Positions 8,568 to 18,386 of a stretch of DNA of 64,000 nucleotides are shown piece by piece (position 1 is the first letter of the stretch; each line of letters opens with the position of its first letter). This stretch comes from Streptomyces sp. CB02959. Lineage in GTDB: Bacteria > Actinomycetota > Actinomycetes > Streptomycetales > Streptomycetaceae. Made by a program: the position numbers and the translations under genes. The DNA lies in contig NZ_NNBP01000011.1 in the NCBI RefSeq assembly GCF_002803155.1, positions 124,001-188,000 on the forward strand, given 5' to 3'. The notes under the pieces were generated by a model. The model was not told the DNA's origin, made no database searches, and worked only from the letters and a program-made list of their open reading frames with translations.

Positions 8568-9464
8568 ATGACCACCACCCCCGCCGCATCCGCCGGCGAG
8601 CCGTCCGCCACCGCCGCGACGGCCTTCCGGGGCCGCATCGGCTCCGACGTCCGCAGCGGCCACTACCCCGTCCCGCACCGCTACCGCCTGTACCTCTCCC
8701 CGTCGTGCCCGCACTGTCTGGGCATCGCCCTCACCCACAGCCTGCTCGACCTCGGCGACACCCTCCCGGTGACGCTGCTCCCCGCCGTCCCCGACACCCC
8801 GGACTGCGGATACGCCGCGCTGCGCCCCCTGTACGAGGCCAGCGCGCACCAGTACCGCGGACCGGCCACCGTCCCGGTGCTCAGCGACGACTGGACCGGA
8901 CGGATCGTCAGCACCCACGCCCCCGACATCCTCCGCGACCTGGCCGAGCGGTTCGGCACCCGCGGTCCGGCCCTGTACCCGGCCGCCGACCGGGACGCCA
9001 TCGACGCGCTCGCGCACCGCTGCGAGCAGGGCATCAACCAGGCCGCCCAGCTCGCCGGCCGCCTCGGCAGCGACCACTCCGGCTACGAGACCGCCCTGGA
9101 CACCCTGCTCGGCACGCTCGCCTCACTGGAACGGCGACTGGCCGACCGCCCCTACCTGCTGGGACCCGAACTCACCGCCGCCGACGTGCAGTTGTGGGTG
9201 ACCCTGGTCCAACTCGACACCGTCCACCGCTGGCACCTCGACGCCGCGGCCGTGCAGCGCATCGCCGGCCACCGCCGCCTGTGGTCCTACGCCCGCCGAC
9301 TGGCCGCCCGGCCCGCCTTCGGCCGCCACCTCGACCTGGACGCCATCGCCCGCCGCCACCACGCCCGCTGCCAGGGCCGGGAGGCCGCCGGGGCGGCCGT
9401 CCAGATCGTCGACTGGACGACGGCACACACCCCGGGCCGGCACGTCAGCCCGGCCCCGCACTGA
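8568..9464 (+). CDS. Glutathione S-transferase-like protein (Xi/ECM4-type)
   Basis: A protein of 298 residues with an N-terminal thioredoxin fold (YRLYLSPSCPHCLGIALTHSLLDLGD) and an all-helical GST C-terminal domain (LERRLADRPYLLGPELTAADVQLWVTL, the GST N-capping region). This resembles glutathionyl-hydroquinone reductases, but the active-site motif is CPHC rather than the usual CPWA, so a second cysteine is available. Streptomyces make mycothiol rather than glutathione, so the physiological thiol is uncertain. The ATG at 8568 opens the conserved part; in-frame codons upstream run through the leader region. Its position behind a sulfur leader peptide suggests induction on sulfur limitation. 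Confidence 0.75.
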   Translation: MTTTPAASAGEPSATAATAFRGRIGSDVRSGHYPVPHRYRLYLSPSCPHCLGIALTHSLLDLGDTLPVTLLPAVPDTPDCGYAALRPLYEASAHQYRGPATVPVLSDDWTGRIVSTHAPDILRDLAERFGTRGPALYPAADRDAIDALAHRCEQGINQAAQLAGRLGSDHSGYETALDTLLGTLASLERRLADRPYLLGPELTAADVQLWVTLVQLDTVHRWHLDAAAVQRIAGHRRLWSYARRLAARPAFGRHLDLDAIARRHHARCQGREAAGAAVQIVDWTTAHTPGRHVSPAPH

Positions 9465-9473
9465 CCGCCCGCC

Positions 9474-10808
9474 TCACGTCGCCACCCGCAGGGGCAGCGA
9501 CTTCAGCCCGTTGATGAAGTTCGACACCAGCCGCTGTGGCGGTCCGGCGACCGCCACAGCGGGCAGCAGCGCGCAGGTCTCCTCGTAGAGCACCCGCAGC
9601 TGCAGCCGCGCCAGGTGCGCACCCAGGCAGACATGCGGACCGTCCCCGAACGAGACGTGCGGATTCGGGGTGCGGGCGAGGTCCAACCGGCCGGGCTCGG
9701 CGAACACCCGCTCGTCGTGGTTGGCCGAGCCGTGGAAGACCACGACCTTGTCACCGGCGCGGATCCGGCGGCCGGCCAACTCCGTGTCGGCCGCCGCGGT
9801 CCGGCGGAAGCTGAGCACCGGCGGATGCCAGCGCAGCAGTTCCTCCACAGCCGTGCCCACCGGCACCGCACCGGTGCGCAGCGCGGCGTAGGCGTCCGGG
9901 TGCCGGGCGAGCGCCAGCAGCCCGCCGGGGGCCGCGCTGCGCACGGTGTCGTTGCCCGCGATGGTCAGCAGGAAGAAGAACATCTCCAGCTCGGGCACGG
10001 CCAGTTCGCCGTCCGCGGCGAGCACCGTCAGCACGTCGTCCCCCGGATGCCGCCGCTTGTGCGCGGCCAACTCGCGGGCGAACGCGAACATGTCCTGGAG
10101 CATCGCCGGGGAGCGGGGGTCGGCGGGCCGGCCGTCCGCCCCGGTCACCGCCGGGCCGGCCTCGTCCGGGTCCTGGTAGCCGATGACCCGCCGGGTCCAG
10201 TCCAGCATCAGGCCGCGATCGCCGGGTGGCACGCCCAGCAGGTCGGCGAGGTTGAGCAGCGCGTAGTCGTCGGTGACGGCGCCGACGAGGTCGCACACCC
10301 CGTCGGCGGTTCGCGCGGCGCCCACCGCCGCGGTCAGCAGGGCGCGCGCCCGGTCCCGGACGGCGGTCTCGAAGCGGTCCACCCGGCGCGGGGTGAAGGC
10401 CCGGCTGACCAGGCGCCGCAGCCGGCCGTGGTCCGGGGGGTCCTGATTGAGCATCATCCGGCGGATGAACGGCAGATCGGCGGGGTCGGGGTCGCGGATC
10501 TGGGTGGCACCCAGGTGGGAGGAGAAGGTCCGCGCGTCCTTCAACACCCGGATGACGTCCCGGTGCCGGGTCACCGCCCAGAAGCCGGGACCGGCCGGCC
10601 ACCCGAGCACCTCGGGCTCGTCCTGCCATGCCACCGGATGGTGGTCGCGCAGCAGGCGGTAGGCGTCGTGCGGCAGCCCTCCGGCGTAGCGGCGGGGATC
10701 GAAGACGTCGGGGACGTCCGGGATATCGGGGACGTCCGGGCCGCGCCGCGGTGTCGCGGCCTCGCCGGTGCGGTCTGTGGGGTCGGTGCGCTCGGTGTGG
10801 TCGGTCAC
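9474..10808 (-). CDS. Cytochrome P450 (CYP124/125/142-like)
   Basis: Heme monooxygenase of 444 residues. All diagnostic motifs are seen: I-helix AGNDT, ExxR in EELLRWHPP, and the heme loop FGDGPHVCLGAHLAR with the Cys ligand. The stretch MMLNQDPPDHGRLRRLVSRAFTPRRVDRFE resembles the CYP124/125/142 group, which hydroxylates branched lipids and sterol side chains; the substrate here is unknown. The GTG at 10808 overlaps the upstream small gene's stop by four bases (GTGA), indicating translational coupling. It converges on the GST-like gene with a gap of nine bases. Confidence 0.9.
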   Translation of the reverse strand: MTDHTERTDPTDRTGEAATPRRGPDVPDIPDVPDVFDPRRYAGGLPHDAYRLLRDHHPVAWQDEPEVLGWPAGPGFWAVTRHRDVIRVLKDARTFSSHLGATQIRDPDPADLPFIRRMMLNQDPPDHGRLRRLVSRAFTPRRVDRFETAVRDRARALLTAAVGAARTADGVCDLVGAVTDDYALLNLADLLGVPPGDRGLMLDWTRRVIGYQDPDEAGPAVTGADGRPADPRSPAMLQDMFAFARELAAHKRRHPGDDVLTVLAADGELAVPELEMFFFLLTIAGNDTVRSAAPGGLLALARHPDAYAALRTGAVPVGTAVEELLRWHPPVLSFRRTAAADTELAGRRIRAGDKVVVFHGSANHDERVFAEPGRLDLARTPNPHVSFGDGPHVCLGAHLARLQLRVLYEETCALLPAVAVAGPPQRLVSNFINGLKSLPLRVAT

Positions 10809-11041
10809 CCGGCCGCCGATCCGTCGCCGGCGGAGCCGGTATCGCCGGTGGCCGCCCCCTCGGCGGTGTCCTCCGCCGCGCCGTGGCCGCGGAGGTCGGC
10901 CAGGGCGTACGGGAACGCCTCCCGGTCGTGGTCCGGCACGACCGGATCGCACGCCGACCGGTCGGCGAACCGTCCGTGCACCGCGCTGATCTTGTGCCGG
11001 CCCCCATCGTGCGGGGTGTGCGGGAGGACGAAGGAAGCCAC
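10805..11041 (-). CDS. Small hypothetical protein coupled to the P450
   Basis: A 78-residue frame from GTG 11041, preceded by GGTGGAGAG, to TGA 10805, which overlaps the P450 start by four bases. The N-terminal half is His/Asp/Arg-rich (VLPHTPHDGGRHKISAVHGRF, DPVVPDHDREAF) and the tail is Ala/Gly/Asp-rich low complexity. No cysteine cluster or ferredoxin motif is present, so it is not a [3Fe-4S] ferredoxin partner of the P450. The family is not recognised. The stop-start overlap is the main argument that it is expressed. Confidence 0.5.
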   Translation of the reverse strand: MASFVLPHTPHDGGRHKISAVHGRFADRSACDPVVPDHDREAFPYALADLRGHGAAEDTAEGAATGDTGSAGDGSAAG

Positions 11042-11108
11042 GCGCTCTCCACCTGTGCTCCGGGCCGGACACCGCCGGCCTGCGGACGGACGACTCCGAC
11101 CACCCTGA

Positions 11109-11585
11109 CCGCCACCGCGGCGCCCCGCAAGAGCGCCGCACCCGACGGCGCCCGAGGTCGTCCCGCTGCTGCTGAACGTCCTGGCCCGCCGAAACCGGCC
11201 CGGCCGGGTCGCCGGCCGGCGCGGCTGGCGGTTCGACGACAACGCCTGCGGTTGGCTGGGCGAGTTGGGCCCGCGCGCCGGGGCCGCGGCGCCCGCGCTG
11301 CGCGGGATGCGCGATGGCCGGACGGAGTCGGGCGCACTGCGCGTGGCCGCCGCGGACGCGCTGTGGCGGATCACCGGGGACGCGGCCGGCGCGCTGCCCG
11401 TCCTCCGGCACTACGCCGACCCCGCCCCCGCCCCCGCCCCTGGTACCGAACGGGCCGCGGCGGACGACGCCGACGACGGCCTGCCGGCGAGGGCCCGGGA
11501 CGCGCTCCGGCGCATCGAGCGTGCGGTGTCGGCAGCCCGGCCGGACGGTGGAGTCGGCAGTGTCCGGGGCGGGGCGGGGGAGTGA
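11109..11585 (+). pseudogene. HEAT-repeat protein remnant, 5' truncated
   Basis: A frame without a usable start after an in-frame TGA at 11106. It encodes helical-repeat sequence: PEVVPLLLNVLARR, then DNACGWLGELGPRAGAAAPALRGM, then ALRVAAADALWRITGDAAGALPVL. These are typical HEAT units with the D-A-x-x-L-G and A-A-x-A-L-W-R-I signatures found in large Streptomyces HEAT-repeat proteins. Only about three units remain and the N-terminal part is missing. It looks like the tail of a larger gene lost by deletion. A short TTG-initiated version (11265) is possible but would be a partial repeat. Confidence 0.6.
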
Positions 11586-11627
11586 GCTGCGGGTGCGCCC
11601 CGGCGGCCGGGCGCACGTCGGCGGCGG

Positions 11628-12356
11628 TCACGGACGGCCGTCCCCGGTGTCGTGGGGCGCGTCCGGGCCGGGCCGGAGGAGGCCCGCCTCATGGGCCAGG
11701 AGCGCGGCCTGCACGCGGTTGTCCAGGCCGAGTCGGGTCAGGATGCGGTTGACCCGGCTCTTCACCGTGGCCTGGGACAGCTCCAGTTCCTCGCCGATCT
11801 GGAGGTTGGACCGGCCCCGGGCGACCAGGACGAGCACCTCCAGCTCCCGGGCGGTGAGGGTGTCGACGAGCCGGTCGGTGCCGCCGCGCGACGGCGGCGC
11901 GCCCGGCAGCAGCCCGGCGGGGAGCGCCGTGAAGGCGCCGATCAGCCGGTGGGTGACGCTCGGGGCGAGCATCGCCTCGCCCTCGGCCACCACCCGGATG
12001 GCGTGGGCGAGTTGGTCCGGCGGGCTGTTCTTGAGCAGGAATCCGCCGGCCCCGGCGCGCAGCGCCGCGTGGACGTACTCGTCCAGGTCGAAGGTGGTCA
12101 GGACCAGGACGCGGGGCGGCGGGCCGGGGTGCGGCCAGTCGGTGTGCAGCCGGCGGGTGGCCTCGACGCCGTTCATGCCGGGCATCCGGACGTCCATCAC
12201 CACCACGTCCGGGCGCAGCTCGGCGGCGAGCGCGACCGCCTCCGCGCCGTCGGCGGCGGCACCGACGACCTCGAAGTCCGGGCGGCGGCCGATCACCGCG
12301 CACAGCGCGTCCCGGACCATCTCCTGATCGTCGGCGAGGAGCACGCGGACCGTCAT
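11628..12356 (-). CDS. NarL/LuxR-type response regulator
   Basis: DNA-binding response regulator of 242 residues. The receiver domain has the acidic pair (LLADDQEMVRDA), the phosphoacceptor Asp in VVVMDVRMPGMNG, Thr in VLVLTTFD and Lys in FLLKNSPP. The C-terminal LuxR-type HTH is LTARELEVLVLVARGRSNLQIGEELELSQATVKSRV. Its ATG overlaps the stop codon of the upstream sensor kinase (ATGA), so the pair is translationally coupled. The target is unknown; the divergent Lnt-like gene is a plausible candidate. Confidence 0.92.
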   Translation of the reverse strand: MTVRVLLADDQEMVRDALCAVIGRRPDFEVVGAAADGAEAVALAAELRPDVVVMDVRMPGMNGVEATRRLHTDWPHPGPPPRVLVLTTFDLDEYVHAALRAGAGGFLLKNSPPDQLAHAIRVVAEGEAMLAPSVTHRLIGAFTALPAGLLPGAPPSRGGTDRLVDTLTARELEVLVLVARGRSNLQIGEELELSQATVKSRVNRILTRLGLDNRVQAALLAHEAGLLRPGPDAPHDTGDGRP

Positions 12357-13630
12357 ACCGGGGCCTCCAGGGGAAGGGTGGCGGACAGCCGCCAACCGCC
12401 GTGCGGGTGCGGCCCGGTGCGTACCGCGCCGCCGAACGCGGCGACCCGTTCGCGGATCCCGAGCAGCCCCCGGCCGGAGCCGGGCGGCGGGCGGTGCCCG
12501 GCCGTGGGCGGCCCGTTCTCGACGGCGACGGTCAGCGCCGGCCCGTCGAGGCGCAGCGCGACCCGCACGTCCGTGGGGCCGGCGTGCTTGAGGACGTTGG
12601 TGAGGGCTTCCTGGACGATGCGGTAGGCCGAGACCTGGAGCGCGGGCGGCAGTTCGCCGAGGGTCTCGTCGAGCGCCGTGGTGACCCGGCAGCCGGCCGC
12701 CCCGGCCGCCGCGAAGAGCCGGTCGAGGTGGCGGAGGGACGGTTCCGGCGGCAGGCCGCTGCCGTCGTCCCGCTCCGGACCGGCCGCCAGCAGGCCGAGG
12801 ATGCGCCGCATCTCGACGAGCGCGGTGTCGGCGGTCTCCGCGATTCGCGCCACGCCCCGCCGCCCGTCCGGCGGAGCGTCCGGGAGCACCTCCTCGGTGG
12901 CGCGTGCCTGGACGGCGATCGCGCTCACGTGGTGGGCGACCACGTCGTGCAGGTCGCGGGCGATCCGGGCCCGCTCGGCGACGACCGCCTGGCGGGCGTT
13001 GATCTCCCGCTCGGCGCGCAGCCGTTCGTTGGCGTCCCGCAGCCGCGCGTTGACGTCCTGCAGCTGCCCGTTGGCGTCGCCGAGCCGCAGGTTGAGGTCG
13101 CGGAGCCGGTCCGCCTGGCGCACGATCCGCCGCCGCCCGTACCCCACGAGCCAGGCGGCGCCGTAGAAGACGACGAAGGTGGTGGCGGTGACCGGCTCCA
13201 CCGAACCGGCCTGCGGCGGCCCGGTCCGGCCGGTGAGCAGATCCGTCGTCACCGCCGTGAGCAGCGACAGCACCGTCCAGGGCAGACCGGCCCGCACCGG
13301 CGTGTGCCGGGCCACCGCGTACACCGCGAAGACCAGCAGATACGGACCCGGGATCTTGCCCGGCACCGGATCGACCACCTCGAAGGCGACGAACGCCGCG
13401 GTCATCGCGCACAGCACGGCCCGCGGCCGGCGGCGGCGCCAGACCAGCGGCACCGTCTGGAGCCCCCACAGCAGCACGCCGACCGGCCCCGGCGCCGGCT
13501 CCCGGGACAGCAGCGTCAGCACGTCGAACGCGGTCAGGCCGCCGCCGAGCGCGAGATCGGTCAGCCAGGGCCGCCGGGTGACGAGCCGGCGCCGGGCGCC
13601 GCGCAGGGCGGCCGTGGGATGCGTGTTCAT
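12353..13630 (-). CDS. Sensor histidine kinase (HisKA_3 type)
   Basis: Membrane sensor kinase of 425 residues that phosphorylates the coupled response regulator. The N-terminus has several hydrophobic helices without a large extracellular loop (residues about 25-160). A predicted coiled coil follows (DRLRDLNLRLGDANGQLQDVN), then the phosphoacceptor H-box (ERARIARDLHDVVAHHVS) and an ATPase domain with EALTNVLKHA and GRGLLGIRERV. The ATG at 13630 begins just before the first basic and hydrophobic segments. The 205-nt divergent spacer to the Lnt-like gene may contain promoters for both. Confidence 0.92.
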   Translation of the reverse strand: MNTHPTAALRGARRRLVTRRPWLTDLALGGGLTAFDVLTLLSREPAPGPVGVLLWGLQTVPLVWRRRRPRAVLCAMTAAFVAFEVVDPVPGKIPGPYLLVFAVYAVARHTPVRAGLPWTVLSLLTAVTTDLLTGRTGPPQAGSVEPVTATTFVVFYGAAWLVGYGRRRIVRQADRLRDLNLRLGDANGQLQDVNARLRDANERLRAEREINARQAVVAERARIARDLHDVVAHHVSAIAVQARATEEVLPDAPPDGRRGVARIAETADTALVEMRRILGLLAAGPERDDGSGLPPEPSLRHLDRLFAAAGAAGCRVTTALDETLGELPPALQVSAYRIVQEALTNVLKHAGPTDVRVALRLDGPALTVAVENGPPTAGHRPPPGSGRGLLGIRERVAAFGGAVRTGPHPHGGWRLSATLPLEAPV

Positions 13631-13834
13631 AGCTGACGGCAAGGCTAACCAGCCGCACCGGCCGCGGTGATCGTGCCCGAGGAGGGAACGGGCCCGCCGC
13701 CGACGCAACCACGGTTGCGCGGGCCCGCCGGGGATCGGCATCCAGGACGACGCCACGGCCGCCCCCGCCTTCCTAGCGTCGAGACCTGACCGGAGCGCGC
13801 CACCCGCGCCACCTCGAAGGGACCGACGAACCAC

Positions 13835-15385
13835 GTGAACACGACGAGTACCGCCGGGCGGACGGACCGCACCGGCCCCCGCCCACCGGCGGCCCGCGCC
13901 CGCTGGGCACTGCTGGCGCTGGGCACCGCGGCCCACCTCCTCGCCGACGGCGGCCGCTGGGACATCGCCGCCGCGGCCTGGATCTTCCCCGTCCTCCTGC
14001 TGCGGTTCGCCCGCACCGGCCGGGCCTGGTCCGGCGCCCTGTGGCTGTGGGCGGCCAACCTCGCGGCGGCGGCCTTCTGGCTCGCCGAGTCGGCGCTCGG
14101 CTTCAGCCCGGTCACCCTGGCGGGGGCGGCTGCGCTCGCCGCTCTGCTGACCCTGCCGTACCTCCTGGACCGGCTGCTCGTCGGCCGGTTGCGCCCCTGG
14201 GCGGCGCTGCTGGTGTTCCCCGCGGCGGTGGCCGGGGCGGAGTTCCTGATCACCCGGCTCTCCCCGTTCGGCACCGCCTACGGCTCGCAGGCGACCACCC
14301 AGTTCGGCGCGCTGCCGCTGCTGCAGCTCGTCTCGGTCACCGGCTCCTACGGGATCGGCTTCCTCATCGCCTGGTGCGCCGCGGTCGTCAACCTCCTCTG
14401 GGAGACCGCCTCGTGGCGCGCGGCCCGGCGCGCCGTGGCCACCTGCGCGGCGGTGCTGCTGGCCGTCGTCCTCGCCGGCGGGGCGCGGCTCGCCTTCTTC
14501 CCGCCGGACGGGCCGACGGTGCGGGTCGCCGCGGTCACCGCGGACGCGGCCCTGATCCGCGCCCAGAAGGCGGCGTACGCCCGGGGCACCGGCGGCCGGG
14601 CGGACCTCGTCGCCCACCCCCCGCCGGGTCTCCGCACGGCCCAGCGCGCCGTCCGGGACAGCCTGCTGGCCGCCACCCGGCGCGAGGCCGCGGCGGGCGC
14701 GAAGATCGTGGTCTGGCCCGAGCAGGCGGTGCGGGTGCCGGCCGCCGACGAGCCCGCGACCGTCGCGGCGGCCCAGGAGGAGGCCCGCCGCTCCCGGATC
14801 TACCTGGAGATCGGCCTCGGCGTCCACACCGCCCGGGCACCGGCCTACGGCCGCAACGAGACCCTGCTCATCGACCCCCGCGGCACCGTCCAGTGGACCT
14901 ACCAGAAGGCCCACCCCATCCCCGGCTCGGAGACCTTCACCCCCGGCGACGGCCGGGTCCCGGTCGCCGCCACCCCGTACGGCCGGCTGGCCAACGTCAT
15001 CTGCTACGACGCCGACTTCCCCGGCATGATGCGGGTCCCCGCCGACATCATGCTGGTCCCCTCGCACGACTGGCGGGAGTACGGGCGCACGCACACCCGC
15101 AAGGCCGCCCTCCGGGCCATCGAGGGCGGCTACGCGCTGGTCCGCCCGGACGGCGAGGGCGTCACGGCCGCCTTCGACAACCAGGGCCATGTCCTGGCCG
15201 CCACGGACTACTTCACCGCCGACCGGCAGGCCACCGTGGCCTACGTACCGGTGCGCGGCACCACCACGGTCTACGACCGGATCGGCGACACCTTCGCCTG
15301 GCTGTGCCTGGCGGCCGTCGGGGCGCTGCTCGTGACCGGCGCGGCAGCCGGTCGCCGACCGCCCACCGCGCCGACCGAACCGTGA
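13835..15385 (+). CDS. Apolipoprotein N-acyltransferase-like (Lnt-like) nitrilase-fold protein
   Basis: Membrane protein of 516 residues combining an N-terminal bundle of about six helices with an extracytoplasmic nitrilase domain, the Lnt architecture. The Glu-Lys-Cys triad is visible: Glu in IVVWPEQAV, Lys in YQKAHPIPGSE, Cys in VICYDADFPG. Lnt adds a third acyl chain to lipoproteins. Streptomyces often carry more than one Lnt-like gene and do not require it for growth. A final membrane helix (TFAWLCLAAVGALLVTGAAAG) closes the protein. GTG 13835 is preceded by AAGGGA. It is divergent from a two-component system that may control it. Confidence 0.85.
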   Translation: MNTTSTAGRTDRTGPRPPAARARWALLALGTAAHLLADGGRWDIAAAAWIFPVLLLRFARTGRAWSGALWLWAANLAAAAFWLAESALGFSPVTLAGAAALAALLTLPYLLDRLLVGRLRPWAALLVFPAAVAGAEFLITRLSPFGTAYGSQATTQFGALPLLQLVSVTGSYGIGFLIAWCAAVVNLLWETASWRAARRAVATCAAVLLAVVLAGGARLAFFPPDGPTVRVAAVTADAALIRAQKAAYARGTGGRADLVAHPPPGLRTAQRAVRDSLLAATRREAAAGAKIVVWPEQAVRVPAADEPATVAAAQEEARRSRIYLEIGLGVHTARAPAYGRNETLLIDPRGTVQWTYQKAHPIPGSETFTPGDGRVPVAATPYGRLANVICYDADFPGMMRVPADIMLVPSHDWREYGRTHTRKAALRAIEGGYALVRPDGEGVTAAFDNQGHVLAATDYFTADRQATVAYVPVRGTTTVYDRIGDTFAWLCLAAVGALLVTGAAAGRRPPTAPTEP

Positions 15386-15400
15386 CAACCAGCCTCTCCG

Positions 15401-16086
15401 CTAAGTGAGTCGGGCATGCTGCGGGCCCGCCGACGCGCCGGACACGGTCACCTGGGCGGGGCGCAGCAGCCGGTCGCCCACCCGGAAGCCCTGGCGGACG
15501 ACCTCGCTGCAGACCGCACGTTCGCCCGGTGCGCTCCGGTCGGCCGGCCCGGTCCGGTCGGGCGGGGTGTAGGCCACCGCCTCGTGGACGGTCGGGTCGA
15601 ACGGCTCGCCCGCCGTGCCGAAGGACGTCAGGCCCAGGGACGCCAACTCCGTCTCCAGGAGTTCGGCGACGCGCCGGAAGCCGTCGGTCAGCTCGCCCTG
15701 CCCGGTGGCCTCGGCGATCGCGTCGAGCACCGGCAGCAGCCGTTCCAGCACGTTGACCACGGCGATCTGGCCGACCGCCAGCCGGTCGCGGTGGACCCGG
15801 CGCCGGTAGTTGTCGAACTCGGCCTTGAGCCGTTGCAGATCGGCCGTGCGCTCCCGCAGTTCGGCCGCCAGCCGTTCGGTGTCGGGTGCCCCGGTGCCGC
15901 GCCGGGTGGAGCCGGGGGGTGCGGTGCCGCGCCGGGCGGGGTGCGTCGCCGCACGGGAGGCATGGCGGTCCGGCCGCACCGGGTCGGGCTCCGGCCGGGG
16001 CGGCGGGGCCGGGCCCCGCTCCGGCCCGCTGCGCCCGACGAGTGCGAGCGGCGGGCGGGGGAGGCGACCGGTATCGGTCGGACCGT

Positions 16087-16090
<4 letters not shown>
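15401..16090 (-). CDS. grpE: GrpE nucleotide-exchange factor, second copy
   Basis: Co-chaperone that releases ADP from DnaK, 229 residues. A proline- and arginine-rich N-terminal extension of about 70 residues precedes a long helix (LAAELRERTADLQRLKAEFDNYRRRVHRDR) and the four-helix/beta-wing head. The wing carries FDPTVHEAV and the terminal VRQGFRVGDRLLRPAQVTVS. Its ATG overlaps the dnaK stop codon (ATGA). dnaJ and hspR, which accompany the main Streptomyces dnaK operon, are absent, so this is probably an accessory pair. Confidence 0.92.
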
Positions 16091-17949
<1,859 letters not shown>

Positions 17950-18386
17950 GGTCTTCTCCTCGTCTTGCGGCCCGATCCGGGGCGACGGTGTCGTCGAGGG
18001 CCGGTGCCCGTCGGGGCAGCGCCCGACCGCATCCCTCGCAACGCCTCTCACCTGCTGATACGGCGACCGAGCCGGCTACATCATCTGCATAGAACGTGCC
18101 CCGACACCTGTCAAGATGCACCTTTTGTTGTGAATATTCCCCATGGTGGGTGGGGGGCGCGACCGGACCCGCGGAATTCCGGCGCGGGGCCGCGGCGGCC
18201 GCTGTTACGGTCCGCCGCATGGCAGTACGCAGCAACTTCCTCTGACGACGTCCTCCGCCGAGCGCGGCGCACCGACGGCCGATCGGCCCGGTGCCGATCG
18301 CGCCTGCGCGTACGCGTCCCCGCGCCGGGCCGGCCCGCGGACGCTCGACCGTTTCGGACCTCCGTCAAGAGAAGAGACCGCTTTCC
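17950..18386. other. Divergent intergenic region, dnaK/grpE and esterase-like gene
   Basis: It contains the dnaK leader (about 137 nt of untranslated RNA if the promoter below is used) and the upstream region of the erythromycin-esterase-like gene. No gene is seen. An AT-richer patch at 18108-18146 surrounds the -35 element. Confidence 0.6.
18086..18114 (-). promoter_or_regulatory. Strong sigma-70-type promoter for dnaK-grpE
   Basis: On the minus strand there is a perfect TTGACA (18114-18109), then a 17-nt spacer, then TATGCA (18091-18086). A -35 hexamer this close to consensus is unusual in Streptomyces and suggests HrdB-directed transcription of the second dnaK operon. Confidence 0.6.
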
